Origin: Streptomyces sp. SID12501
GTDB taxonomy: Bacteria > Actinomycetota > Actinomycetes > Streptomycetales > Streptomycetaceae
Assembly (NCBI RefSeq): GCF_010550245.1
Contig: NZ_JAAGLU010000022.1
Span: 62,001 to 126,000, forward strand
DNA: 64,000 nucleotides
Direction of reading: 5' to 3'
Part shown: piece by piece, positions 8,515 to 16,679 of the stretch
Layout of the letters: each line of letters begins with the position of its first letter
Position numbering within the stretch: the stretch's first letter is position 1
Program-made: the position numbers and the translations under genes
The notes under the pieces: generated by a model
Database searches by the model: none
Told to the model about the DNA's origin: nothing
What the model saw: only the letters and a program-made list of their open reading frames with translations

Positions 8515-8892
8515 CCCCCGGTGCCGGCGCGGCTCATCCCCGGGGAGGGGGTTTCCGGGCCGGGGGATTCCCCGCCCGTCGCCGTCCGCCGTCGCCTCCG
8601 TCTGTACGGCGGGTGCCGTCATGGCGCGTTGGGATGTCTCCGGAGCCTCGAATGCAACGGGCCCCACAAGGTGGGATGCGGGTCGAGTTGTGTTTCGAAC
8701 GGATAACGATGCGTCGAGTGGGGTGTGGCTGCCCATTATCACGGTCTCGGGTTGCTGTGGGAATTTTTTACCGACGCGTAACTTCCCCGTTGCGCTACTC
8801 GCCCGTAACTTGACGAGTGAACGACATCCAGTGATCCGGATCACAGGGCGTAGAGCCGTCGCAACTCCCTTGAGCCGCAAGGAGATCACTCG
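8515..8892 (+). other. Intergenic region with lipase promoter elements
   Basis: 378 bp without a supportable gene. The left half is a Gly/Pro-type GC-rich tail of the operon. From about 8690 base composition drops (gaattttttaccgacgcgta near 8760) and the sequence looks like a promoter region for the lipase. It contains the CRP-like palindrome at 8831-8844. Short frames here have no ribosome-binding site. Confidence 0.6.
8831..8844 (+). promoter_or_regulatory. Perfect 14-bp palindrome, CRP-like site upstream of the lipase
   Basis: GTGATCCGGATCAC is its own reverse complement and fits the CRP/FNR half-site pattern GTGA-N6-TCAC. It lies 48 bp upstream of the lipase ATG, where it could act as an activator or repressor site. 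Streptomyces Crp binds related sequences, but this assignment rests on pattern alone. Confidence 0.5.
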
Positions 8893-9777
8893 ATGCTGCC
8901 CTGGAACCGCGCACTCAGACCTCTCGCCGCACTGCTGCTGGCCGCCGCGGCCACCGCAGTGCCCGCCGCCACCGCGCAAGCCGAATCACAGACCGAAACG
9001 CAAGCCGAGTCCGCCTCCAGCAGCGGCTGGAACGACTACTCCTGCAAGCCGTCCGCCGCCCATCCCCGCCCCGTCGTCCTCGTCCACGGCACCTTCGCCA
9101 ACGGAGTGGACAACTGGCTCACCCTCGCGCCGTACCTGGTGAACCGCGGCTACTGCGTCTTCTCGCTCGACTACGGCCAACTGCCCGGCGTACCCCTCTT
9201 CTACGCCCTGGGGCCCATCGACAAGTCGGCCGAGCAGCTCGCCGCCTTCGTCGACCAGGTGCTCGCCGCGACCGGCGCCGCCGAGACCGACCTCGTCGGC
9301 CACTCGCAGGGCGGCATGATGCCCCGCTACTACCTCAAGTTCCTCGGCGGCGCCGCCGAGGTGCACACCTTCGTCGGTATCGCGCCCAGCAACCACGGCA
9401 CCACCCTCAACGGCCTCACCAACCTGCTGAAGTACTTCCCCGGGGCTGCCGACCTGCTCACCACGGCCACCCCCGCCCTCGCCGAACAGGTGGCCGGGTC
9501 CGCCTTCCTCGCCAAGCTCAACGCGGGCGGTGACACCGTCCCGGGTGTCAGCTACACGGTCCTCGCGACCCGGTACGACGAGGTGGTCACGCCGTACCGG
9601 AGCCAGTTCCTGAGCGGCTCCGACGTACACAACGTCCTGATCCAGGACCTGTGCCCGCTGGACCTCTCCGAGCATGCCGCCGTCGGGCTGCTCGACCGGA
9701 TCGCGTTCCACGAGGTGACGAACGCGCTCGACCCGGCGCACGCCACCGACACCACCTGCCTGTCGGCGGTCGGCTGA
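8893..9777 (+). CDS. Secreted triacylglycerol lipase / esterase, lipase class 2 (EstB-like)
   Basis: 294 residues with a clear Sec signal peptide (ALRPLAALLLAAAATAVPAA, cleavage near residue 30). The alpha/beta-hydrolase core shows the oxyanion segment VLVHGTFANG, the nucleophile elbow GHSQGG (Ser138), an acid residue candidate in YDEVVTPY and the base in DLSEHAAV. Cysteines near the N-terminus (YSCKP), in RGYCVF and at the C-terminus suggest extracellular disulfides. The GAAE..DLVGHSQGGMMPRYY pattern is typical of actinobacterial class 2 lipases. AAGGAG precedes the ATG. It ends at a strong terminator shared with the convergent AA10 gene. Confidence 0.9.
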   Translation: MLPWNRALRPLAALLLAAAATAVPAATAQAESQTETQAESASSSGWNDYSCKPSAAHPRPVVLVHGTFANGVDNWLTLAPYLVNRGYCVFSLDYGQLPGVPLFYALGPIDKSAEQLAAFVDQVLAATGAAETDLVGHSQGGMMPRYYLKFLGGAAEVHTFVGIAPSNHGTTLNGLTNLLKYFPGAADLLTTATPALAEQVAGSAFLAKLNAGGDTVPGVSYTVLATRYDEVVTPYRSQFLSGSDVHNVLIQDLCPLDLSEHAAVGLLDRIAFHEVTNALDPAHATDTTCLSAVG

Positions 9778-9795
9778 CACCGGTCGGGGATCGTC

Positions 9796-9838
9796 CGCCG
9801 GGGCCTGACCGGCCTGAGCCGCCAGTCAGGCCCCGGCG
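9796..9838. terminator. Bidirectional terminator between the lipase and AA10 genes
   Basis: A perfect 14-bp stem (CGCCGGGGCCTGAC, 9796-9809, pairing with 9825-9838) with a 15-base loop sits between two convergent genes, 19 bp after the lipase stop. Streptomyces terminators commonly lack a U-tract, as here. Confidence 0.8.
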
Positions 9839-9852
9839 AACGGAGTGACAGG

Positions 9853-10872
9853 TCAGCGGCCGGAATGTCCGCCGCCCACCGCGCGTCGGCGGACCGAGAG
9901 GAACAGGGCAGCGGCGCCCAGCGCCAGGGTGCCCGCGCCGCCCACCGCGAGGTACGGGGTGCCGGACGTGCCGCCGGTCTCGGCGAGGTTCACCGCGGCG
10001 CCCGCTGCCTTCGGCTGCGCGACCGGCGCGCTGACGGACGTGGCGGAGGGTGTGCCGGAGCTTGCGGCGGGGGATGCCTCGGCGGACGAACCGGCCTGCG
10101 CCTCCGCATGCCCCGTGTGCCCGACCGTCGACTCGTCGGCACCGTCCTCGATCTGCTCCTCGGAGGGCGCGGAGGCGCTGCTCGACGGGCCGTCGCCCGC
10201 CCCCTCTCCCGCCCCTTCGCCGGCCCCCGAACTCGCGCCGAACGTCACGTCGGAGCACGAGTAGAACGCCTCCGGGCTGTCCGAGCGCTGCCAGATCGCG
10301 TACAGGAGCTGTCTGCCGGAACGCTGCGGCAGAGTGCCGGAGAACGTGTAGAAGCCGCCCGCCGCGACCGGGTTCGTCGCCGTCGTGACGGGGTGTTCGA
10401 GGTCCAGGCCGGCCCAGGACAAGGGCCGGGCCGGGTCGTAGCCCGCCTTGGTGAGGTACACCACGAAGGTGCCCTTGTGCGGGGCGGTCACGCGGTACCT
10501 GAAGGTGTACGGGCCGCCGTGCACGCCGGTCGCCGGCCAGTCGGCGCGGGCCAGGTCGAGGCCCTTGAACTCGTCGTTGCCCGCGCTGCACAGTTCGCCG
10601 TCCGGGATCAGCGCCTGGTGCCGTCCGCCCGCGTCACCGATGCGGATGCCGTTCCAGTCGTAGAGCGCCTGTGTACCGCCTGCCGCGACCGCCGCCCGGC
10701 ACGCGGCCGACGCGGGACGCTCGGGGCCCTCCGCGTAGCACTGGGCGACCCTGCTGACCGGGTCGCCCATGGAGCCGTGCGCGGACGCGGGCGTGGCGCC
10801 CAGGGCGAGCGCGGCGACACCGAGGGTGGTGACGGTGGTGATCGCGGCGGCCGTGCGGCGGCGTGCGGGCAT
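9853..10872 (-). CDS. Wall-anchored AA10 lytic polysaccharide monooxygenase (chitin/cellulose-active)
   Basis: 339 residues. ATG 10872 is chosen because GAGGAG lies 7 bases upstream; an in-frame start 24 bases earlier lacks one. The signal peptide ends SASA or ASA before HGSMGDP, so the mature N-terminal His can form one half of the copper histidine brace; the second His is in APHKGTFVVYLTK. The AA10 domain spans to about residue 200 (QRSDSPEAFYSCSDVTF). A Ser/Ala/Glu-rich linker leads to LAETGG, a membrane helix and RRR: a class E sortase (LAxTG) sorting signal. Most AA10 enzymes are released or carry a binding module, so this one is expected to stay on the cell wall. Confidence 0.9.
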   Translation of the reverse strand: MPARRRTAAAITTVTTLGVAALALGATPASAHGSMGDPVSRVAQCYAEGPERPASAACRAAVAAGGTQALYDWNGIRIGDAGGRHQALIPDGELCSAGNDEFKGLDLARADWPATGVHGGPYTFRYRVTAPHKGTFVVYLTKAGYDPARPLSWAGLDLEHPVTTATNPVAAGGFYTFSGTLPQRSGRQLLYAIWQRSDSPEAFYSCSDVTFGASSGAGEGAGEGAGDGPSSSASAPSEEQIEDGADESTVGHTGHAEAQAGSSAEASPAASSGTPSATSVSAPVAQPKAAGAAVNLAETGGTSGTPYLAVGGAGTLALGAAALFLSVRRRAVGGGHSGR

Positions 10873-11019
10873 GCGGTATCTCCTCGCAACGGTCAATCGG
10901 GGGCGCTCAGCAAACTAGCCCCAGGAAACCGCTGAATCGCCTGCTGGAGGCGGGTGAGGGAGATCCTTATGGTCGGCTTAAGGAAGGGTTCGGACTGCGC
11001 TCAGGCAGGGCGGCCGACT

Positions 11020-11154
11020 TCAGCCGTCCGGCCACCAGGTGCGGGCGATGTCCTTGCGGACCTCGGGACGCTCGGTGGTGCGCTCGTCGGCCTCTTTCCG
11101 CACCCGCCGGGCGTCGGACTTCTTCAGGGGCTTCTGCACGGTTACGCGGCGCAT
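11020..11154 (-). CDS. Small basic protein, 44 residues
   Basis: The reading frame MRRVTVQKPLKKSDARR... ending TWWPDG is preceded by AAGGAGG six bases before the ATG, an excellent ribosome-binding site. The product is highly charged (many Lys/Arg plus Glu/Asp) with a C-terminal WW, no signal peptide and no cysteine. It starts divergently from the methyltransferase gene at 11292. Its codon use fits the genome. I do not recognise a family; the charge pattern would suit a small nucleic-acid- or ribosome-associated protein, but that is a guess. Confidence 0.65.
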   Translation of the reverse strand: MRRVTVQKPLKKSDARRVRKEADERTTERPEVRKDIARTWWPDG

Positions 11155-11291
11155 GGCTGCCTCCTTCGGTCCACCGGGTTCCGCGTTTTCACGGAGACAG
11201 ACCATTTCCGGGAGGGTGACTCATCGGCGCCGGTCTGTCAGTGGCGGCCGTCACGATTCGATTGTCAGTGGCGGGTGTCACTCTTGGCCCC

Positions 11292-11879
11292 ATGACCGAC
11301 ATTGACTGGGACGCGGAGGCGGCCACCTTCGACGACGAGCCCGACCACGGCCTGCGTGACCCCCTCGTGCGTGAGGCCTGGGCGGCCCGGCTGCGGTCCT
11401 GGCTGCCGGACCGCCCGGCCGACGTCCTCGACCTGGGCTGCGGCACCGGCAGCCTGTCGCTCCTCGCGTCCGAACAAGGGCACCGTGTCACCGGTGTGGA
11501 CGCGTCCGCGGCCATGGTCGAGCACGCCCGGAGCAAGCTGGCCGGCCGCGCCGCGGTGTTCCTCGTCGGCGACGCGGCGGCGCCGCCGGTCGGCGAGGAA
11601 CGCTTCGACGTCGTGCTCGTACGGCACGTCCTGTGGACGCTGCCCGCCCCCGCGCGCGTGCTGCGCCACTGGCAGGGGCTGCTCAGGGCCGGCGGGCGGC
11701 TGGTGCTGGTCGAGGGCGTGTGGGGGACGGTCAGCCCGGTCGGCATACCCGCCGACACACTCACCGCACTGCTCGCGCCCCTCACCACGGACGTCCGCGT
11801 GGAGCGGCTCTCCGGCGACGCGCGGCTGTGGGGGCGCGAGGTCGAGGACGAGCGGTACGCGGTGGTCGCGACGGTGTGA
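11292..11879 (+). CDS. SAM-dependent methyltransferase (class I, methyltransferase type 11)
   Basis: 195 residues. Motif I is VLDLGCGTGSLSLLA, motif II region GVDASAAMVEHAR, the acidic loop GDAAAPP and the post-motif FDVVLVRHVLWTLP. The C-terminal half has LRAGGRLVLVEGVWG. The catalytic fold is complete but the substrate is unknown. ATG 11292 aligns with the family start (TDIDWDAEAATFDDEPDHGL); frames open upstream do not. Similar small methyltransferases act on small metabolites. It ends 6 bp before the convergent DUF402 gene. Confidence 0.85.
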   Translation: MTDIDWDAEAATFDDEPDHGLRDPLVREAWAARLRSWLPDRPADVLDLGCGTGSLSLLASEQGHRVTGVDASAAMVEHARSKLAGRAAVFLVGDAAAPPVGEERFDVVLVRHVLWTLPAPARVLRHWQGLLRAGGRLVLVEGVWGTVSPVGIPADTLTALLAPLTTDVRVERLSGDARLWGREVEDERYAVVATV

Positions 11880-11885
11880 GCGGAC

Positions 11886-12419
11886 CTACGCCAGGAGTGC
11901 CTCCAGGCCGCCCTCGACGGTTGCGAAGGTCTCCAGCTCGTCCAAGGCGGTCATTGCGGCGACTGCGGCTTCCGGATCCCGCTCCGCCAGCCCGCTCTCC
12001 TCGAACTCGTCCTCGTCCAGCCGTCGTACGTCCGTGCCGTCGGCGGAGCGCCACAGGTCCAGGTCGAGATCCTCCACGACCAGCTCGGTGCCGACGAGCG
12101 TGGCCGGGCGGGCGATGTCGCAGTACCAGCCCTTCAGCGTGCCCGTCGCGTCACGGACCTTCTTCACGGAGTACCAGCGGTCCCGCCAGTAGTACTCCGT
12201 GAACACGTCACCGGGCTCGAAGCGGACGAAGCCGAAGTCGCGCACTCCGTCACCGGCCCAGGGGGCGCGTACGGCGAGGCGGGTGCCGTTGTCGTGGAGC
12301 AGCTCGGCGGGGTAACCGATCTTCGTGCGGCCGGCCTTGACCAGGACGACGTTCACCGTGGGCGCGGATGGGGCTGGGACTGGGGATGGGGCTGTGGCCT
12401 CAGGCGAGTTCGCGGACAT
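11886..12419 (-). CDS. DUF402 domain protein
   Basis: 177 residues. A Pro/Ala N-terminal stretch is followed by the DUF402 beta-barrel: VLVKAGRTKIGYPAELL, FVRFEPGDVFTEYYWRDRWY, then GWYCDIARPA and the acidic motif VVEDLDLDLW that in characterised members co-ordinates divalent metal. Some DUF402 proteins are nucleoside di/triphosphate phosphatases or RNA-associated; activity here is not established. The start overlaps the end of the upstream GNAT gene by 20 bp, so the two are co-transcribed and probably translationally coupled. Confidence 0.8.
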   Translation of the reverse strand: MSANSPEATAPSPVPAPSAPTVNVVLVKAGRTKIGYPAELLHDNGTRLAVRAPWAGDGVRDFGFVRFEPGDVFTEYYWRDRWYSVKKVRDATGTLKGWYCDIARPATLVGTELVVEDLDLDLWRSADGTDVRRLDEDEFEESGLAERDPEAAVAAMTALDELETFATVEGGLEALLA

Positions 12420-13329
12420 ACCGCACCTCCGTCGCGCAGATCTCGTATCCGAACCAGTTGTTGATCGCGATCATCGGGCCGTTCCCGGCGTCGTTGCCCG
12501 TCAGGGCCTCCGTGCAGCCTGCGGCGCGGGCTCGGTGCAGGGAGTCGTTCTTGGCGAGCTTCGCGAGGCCGCGGCCACGGAAGTCGCGGGCCGTGCCGGT
12601 CATCGCGGTGCCGTAGCGGGTGCCGCCGTCGATACGGGCCGCACTGAAGGCGGCGGGGCGGCCGTCGACGACCGCGACCGAGGTCAGCTCGGGGCTGAAC
12701 AGGGGGTGCTGCCAGGTCTCGCGGAGCCAGGCCTCGTAGTCCGTGAACTCGTAGTCGACATCGCTCGGTTCGTCCGACGACGCCTCCGCGTCCAGGTCGA
12801 ACAGCGGGCGCGGGTCGACGGCGTAGTCGGAGGCCGGGCGGATTTCGACGCCGGGCGGGGGGTCCTGGAGCGGGGGCAGCTTGCCGTTGGCCAGGTCCAG
12901 ACGCAGGAAGTGTGCGCTACGGCCGGAGCGGTAGCCGTGGAGTTCGGCGAAGGCGCGGTTGCCGGGGGCGTCCAGCACCCAGGCGAAGGACTTGGTCGCC
13001 CCCGAGGCGGCGAGGTGACGCTCGGCGGTGCGGACGAGGAGCGCGCCGGCGCCACGCCGGGTGTGCTCCGGGTGCACGTACACGTTGACGTATCCCTGGC
13101 CGGGCTCCGCGCTGTCGTGGACGACTCCGATCTGGGCGGTGCCGATGACCACGCCGTCCTCCTCGGCGACGAGCGCCTGGTAGTGGGCGTCGGGGTGGGC
13201 GATCTCGATGTTGTACGCGACGGACTCCGGCGTGAACAGGAGGTAGGGGAGTGTGATCCGCCGGATGTGGGCGAAGGCCTCGACGCCGGGCCGGTCCTCG
13301 GTGTGCAGGGCACGCACGGTCATAGTCAT
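12400..13329 (-). CDS. Tandem GNAT N-acetyltransferase
   Basis: 309 residues with two GNAT folds. The N-terminal one carries the acetyl-CoA loop in VYVHPEHTRRGAGALLVR (the R/Q-x-x-G-x-A type motif); the C-terminal one has GTARDFRGRGLAKLAK followed by the GNDAGNGPMIAINNWFGY signature of the second domain in mycothiol-synthase-like proteins. The substrate is not predictable from the sequence. It leads an operon with the DUF402 gene. Divergent from the GntR regulator, whose start is 71 bp away. Confidence 0.85.
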   Translation of the reverse strand: MTMTVRALHTEDRPGVEAFAHIRRITLPYLLFTPESVAYNIEIAHPDAHYQALVAEEDGVVIGTAQIGVVHDSAEPGQGYVNVYVHPEHTRRGAGALLVRTAERHLAASGATKSFAWVLDAPGNRAFAELHGYRSGRSAHFLRLDLANGKLPPLQDPPPGVEIRPASDYAVDPRPLFDLDAEASSDEPSDVDYEFTDYEAWLRETWQHPLFSPELTSVAVVDGRPAAFSAARIDGGTRYGTAMTGTARDFRGRGLAKLAKNDSLHRARAAGCTEALTGNDAGNGPMIAINNWFGYEICATEVRYVRELA

Positions 13330-13400
13330 GAGCTCGGACGTTACGCGGGCGGATATGGCGGGTGCCTCTCATTTTCCGGCCGGTACGGGACAATCGCAGC

Positions 13401-13769
13401 GTGACCTTGAAGATCCGCATCCACGACAGCGCACCGCCCTACGAGCAGGTGCGCGCCCAGATCTCCGAGCAGGCCCGGGCCGGGACACTGCCGGTGGGGT
13501 ACCGGCTGCCCACCGTGCGAGGGCTCGCCGAGTCGCTCGGTCTTGCCGCGAACACGGTCGCGAAGGCGTACCGGGCGCTGGAGTCGGACGGGGTGATCGA
13601 GACGCGGGGGCGCAACGGCACGTACATCGCTGCCGCGGGCTCGGCTGCCGAGCGAGGTGCTGCGCTGGCTGCGCAGGAGTATGCGGAGCGGGTTCGGCGG
13701 CTGGGGTTGGGGGAGGGGGCGGCGCTTGACGCCGTCAGGGATGCCCTGCGGGCGGCCTATCAGGGGTGA
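13401..13769 (+). CDS. GntR-family regulator, short YtrA type
   Basis: 122 residues: a winged helix-turn-helix (PPYEQVRAQISEQARAGTLPVGYRLPTVRGLAESLGL, with NTVAKAYRALESDGVIETRGRNGTYI) and only a short helical tail, which is the YtrA subfamily layout. GTG 13401 is the conserved start (TLKIRIHDSAPPYEQV). A GACAAT hexamer ends 6 bases before the GTG and there is no Shine-Dalgarno sequence, so the transcript may be leaderless. YtrA regulators usually control adjacent ABC transporters; none is next to it, and the divergent GNAT operon is the nearest possible target. Confidence 0.85.
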   Translation: MTLKIRIHDSAPPYEQVRAQISEQARAGTLPVGYRLPTVRGLAESLGLAANTVAKAYRALESDGVIETRGRNGTYIAAAGSAAERGAALAAQEYAERVRRLGLGEGAALDAVRDALRAAYQG

Positions 13770-13807
13770 GAAGGGTGGTTCTTCGGCTGCGGGCGGGGCG
13801 GGGGCTT

Positions 13808-13898
13808 GTCGCGCAGTTCCCCGCGCCCCTGGAAGCCTGCGGTTGCCGGTGTGTCCAACGCGGCGCAATTCCCTGCGCTGCTCAAAAGCCTGCGGTTT
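13808..13898. repeat. Two diverged copies of a dispersed GC-rich intergenic repeat
   Basis: gtcgcgcagttccccgcgcc (from 13808) and a diverged copy gcggcgcaattccctgcgc (from 13860) are each followed about 15-20 bases later by gcctgcggtt. The first form is a sequence I know as a common intergenic element of Streptomyces genomes. It fills the gap between the convergent GntR and AAA genes, so it may act as a transcription end or be a passive repeat. Confidence 0.6.
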
Positions 13899-13926
13899 GT
13901 CGCGCCCCTGTAAACGCCCTCAGCGA

Positions 13927-15021
13927 CTACAAGTACAGGCCCGCGTCCGCTCCCTCTCTCTGGTCCGGGACCGTTGTCGGGCTTGTGCCTCTGCGTAGGG
14001 CGTACAGCTCGGCCAGGGTCGCGCCCTCGCGGCCCACCCCCTCCTCCGCGCCCAGCCACGTGGTTGCCTCCCGGCGCGTCAGGGGGCCCACCTCGATGCG
14101 GGCCAGGCAGCGGCCGGGGCGGACGACGGCCGGGTGGAGGCGTTCGAGGTCCTCGTTGGTGGTGACGCCCACCAGGACGTTGCGGCCCTGGCCGAGGAGG
14201 CCGTCCGTCAGGTTCAGCAGACGGGAGAGGGCCTGGCCCGCCGTGTGCTTCGCCTCGCCCCTGATCAGTTCGTCGCAGTCCTCCAGGAGGAGCAGACGCC
14301 AGCGGCCCTTCCCCGTGCCGTCCTCCTCGCCGATCGCGATGTCCATCAGATAGCCGACGTCGGAGAAGAGGCGCTCGGGGTCCAGCACGCAGTCCACCTG
14401 GCACCAGTCCCGCCAGGAGCGGGCCAGCGTGCGCAGCGCGGACGTCTTGCCGGTGCCCGGCGGGCCGTGGAGCAGCAGCAGACGGCCCGCGATGTCCTCC
14501 GGTGTCGTCTTCATCAGGCCGTCCATCGCGTCCGCGACCGGGGCGGTGTAGTTGGCGCGCACCTCGTCCCAGGTGCCCGCCGAGATCTGGCGGGTCGTGC
14601 GGTGCGGGCCCCGGCGCGGGGACACGTACCAGAAGCCCATCGTCACGTTCTCCGGCTGGGGTTCGGGCTCGTCCGCGGCGCCGTCCGTCGCCTGGTCGAG
14701 GACCTTCGCGGCCAGCTCGGGGGTGGTCGCCGTCACCGTCACGTCGGCACCCCGGTTCCAGCGGGACACCAGGAGGGTCCAGCCGTCGCCCTCCGCCAGG
14801 GTGGCGCTGCGGTCGTCGTCGCGGGCGCTGCGCAGGACGCGGGCGCCCGGCGGGAGGAGCGTCGCACCGGACCGTACGCGGTCGATGTTCGCCGCGTGGG
14901 AGTACGGCTGCTCACCCGTCGCGAAGCGGCCGAGGAACAGCGCGTCGACGACGTCGGACGGGGAGTCGCTGTCGTCGACGTTGAGCCGGATCGGCAGCGC
15001 GTCGTACGGGTTCGCAGACAT
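13927..15021 (-). CDS. DUF5925-type AAA ATPase
   Basis: 364 residues from ATG 15021 (SANPYDALPIRLNVDD); the frame is open further upstream but without conserved residues. The N-terminal 170 residues form a domain of unknown function seen with this ATPase (VTMGFWYVSPRRGPHRTTRQI). The AAA module follows: Walker A GPPGTGKTSALRTLA, Walker B LLLLEDCDEL, sensor 1 VLVGVTTNEDLERL and the arginine region RPGRCLARIEVG. It would act as a ring ATPase remodelling an unidentified partner. It is divergent from the glycoside hydrolase gene, with 175 bp between starts. Confidence 0.8.
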   Translation of the reverse strand: MSANPYDALPIRLNVDDSDSPSDVVDALFLGRFATGEQPYSHAANIDRVRSGATLLPPGARVLRSARDDDRSATLAEGDGWTLLVSRWNRGADVTVTATTPELAAKVLDQATDGAADEPEPQPENVTMGFWYVSPRRGPHRTTRQISAGTWDEVRANYTAPVADAMDGLMKTTPEDIAGRLLLLHGPPGTGKTSALRTLARSWRDWCQVDCVLDPERLFSDVGYLMDIAIGEEDGTGKGRWRLLLLEDCDELIRGEAKHTAGQALSRLLNLTDGLLGQGRNVLVGVTTNEDLERLHPAVVRPGRCLARIEVGPLTRREATTWLGAEEGVGREGATLAELYALRRGTSPTTVPDQREGADAGLYL

Positions 15022-15196
15022 GCCGCCATGATCCGGCACCCGGCCGCCGAGTGCACCCGGTTTCCGTAGTGCGCGCCGAGTGTCGCCCAATGCGGTGTCT
15101 TCGTCCCGCACGTCCGATACATCCATGTTCTGTTACCCGGCTGTGCGCTGCGGAGGTCTGCCCTCCGCCCGTACCCCGCCGTTACTGTTGCCCTTG

Positions 15197-16624
15197 ATGG
15201 GACGTCATGGGTGGAATTCGGGGGCTCGGTGGTGGCAGCTCACCGCCCTGCTCGGGGTGGGGGCCGCCGCACTGGCCCTGGTCCTCACCCTGCTCAACAC
15301 GCTGCCGTCGAATGGCGGCAGCACCGCCGGCACCTCCCGCGACGGCGACAAGGTGCACGGCACACCGTCCGTGTCCTCGCCCGGGTCGTCGGAGCCGGAC
15401 GTCGGATGGGGCTTCACCCACACCCAGTTCAGCGCCGACGAGGGCAACGCGTCGGCCGTCGGCCGGGTCGAGGGGCTGCTGTCGAAGGATGCCGGGCTGC
15501 CGCAGAACCAGCACATCATGGGCTGGGGCGCCGGCAACCCCGAGCCGGTCAAGGGGCGTTACGACTTCACTGAGATGGACCGCCGCATCGACTTCATGCG
15601 CGCCTCCGGCGCCACCCCGGTGGTCACCCTGTGCTGCGCCCCGGACTGGATGAAGGGCGGCAGGTCCGGCTCCGACAAGACCGACTGGAGCCAGTCCGCC
15701 CTGGAGACCGCCCCGGAGCGCGCGCACTACAAGGACTTCGCCGCGCTCGCCGCGACCGTCGCCAAGCGCTATCCCGACGTACGCCACTTCATCGTGTGGA
15801 ACGAGTTCAAGGGCTTCTGGAACAACACCGAGGCGCGCTGGGACTACGAGGGGTACACCGAGCTGTACAACCTGGTCCACAAGGCGCTGAAGGAGGTCGA
15901 CAAGGACATCATGGTGGGCGGGCCGTATCTCGTCATGGACAGCCTCGACCCACGTCAGAAGCCGGACGCCTCCACGACCGTCAAGGGGCCCTGGGGCGCC
16001 ATGGACCAGCGGATCCTTGACGCCTTCGACTACTGGAACGCTCACAAGGCGGGCGCCGACTTCGTCGTCGTGGACGGCTCCAGCTACACCAAGGACGACG
16101 AGCTGCTGCCCGACGAGTTCGCGGCGACCGACAAGTTCACCGCCGTCGGGAAGTGGGTGCGAGCACGGACGCGAGGGCTGCCGCTGTGGTGGGCCGAGTA
16201 CTACGTCGAGCCCGCCGACGGCAACGACGACCGCGCGGGCTGGTCCGAGACCCGCCGCGAGGCCGTCCAGGCCGCCGGCCTGATCGCGATGGCCAAGGGC
16301 GGTGCCTCCTCCGGCTTCTACTGGAACCCCGAGGAGGAGAAGGGCGCCGGTTGCGCCGGCTGTCTGTGGACTCCCACCTCAAGCGGCAGCGGGGGAGCGG
16401 CACTTCCCATGTACGACCTTGTCTCCCGCTTCGGCGCCGCGTTCCCGCCGGGCACGGACTACCGGACCGTCCCGGTGGCCCCGGACGACCGGCCCAACGT
16501 GCGTGTGCTCGCCGACGACAAGGCCGTCCTCGTCGTCAACACCCTGGACCGGCCGATCGACGCGCAGGTCGACGGGAAGCGGTTCGCGATGGGCGCGTAC
16601 GAGGTGAAGTGGCTCAGCCGCTGA
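15197..16624 (+). CDS. Membrane-anchored glycoside hydrolase, GH39/GH5-like (clan A)
   Basis: 475 residues. An N-terminal transmembrane anchor (LTALLGVGAAALALVLTLL) and a Ser/Gly linker precede a TIM-barrel: GWGFTHTQFSADEG, TPVVTLCCAPDWMKGG, then FIVWNEFKGFW (candidate acid/base Glu) and LPLWWAEYYVEP (candidate nucleophile Glu). A small C-terminal beta domain (VLVVNTLDRPIDAQV) ends the protein. This arrangement resembles beta-xylosidase/GH39-type enzymes. It is convergent with the large polysaccharide-flippase gene, 55 bp away, and probably trims or processes the surface glycan made by that locus. ATG 15197 is chosen over upstream starts because it directly precedes the membrane anchor. Confidence 0.8.
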   Translation: MGRHGWNSGARWWQLTALLGVGAAALALVLTLLNTLPSNGGSTAGTSRDGDKVHGTPSVSSPGSSEPDVGWGFTHTQFSADEGNASAVGRVEGLLSKDAGLPQNQHIMGWGAGNPEPVKGRYDFTEMDRRIDFMRASGATPVVTLCCAPDWMKGGRSGSDKTDWSQSALETAPERAHYKDFAALAATVAKRYPDVRHFIVWNEFKGFWNNTEARWDYEGYTELYNLVHKALKEVDKDIMVGGPYLVMDSLDPRQKPDASTTVKGPWGAMDQRILDAFDYWNAHKAGADFVVVDGSSYTKDDELLPDEFAATDKFTAVGKWVRARTRGLPLWWAEYYVEPADGNDDRAGWSETRREAVQAAGLIAMAKGGASSGFYWNPEEEKGAGCAGCLWTPTSSGSGGAALPMYDLVSRFGAAFPPGTDYRTVPVAPDDRPNVRVLADDKAVLVVNTLDRPIDAQVDGKRFAMGAYEVKWLSR

Positions 16625-16679
16625 GCCGGTCACCGGCCCAGCCACCCCACCCCGCCTCAGGCATCACGCCCCACCGCCG

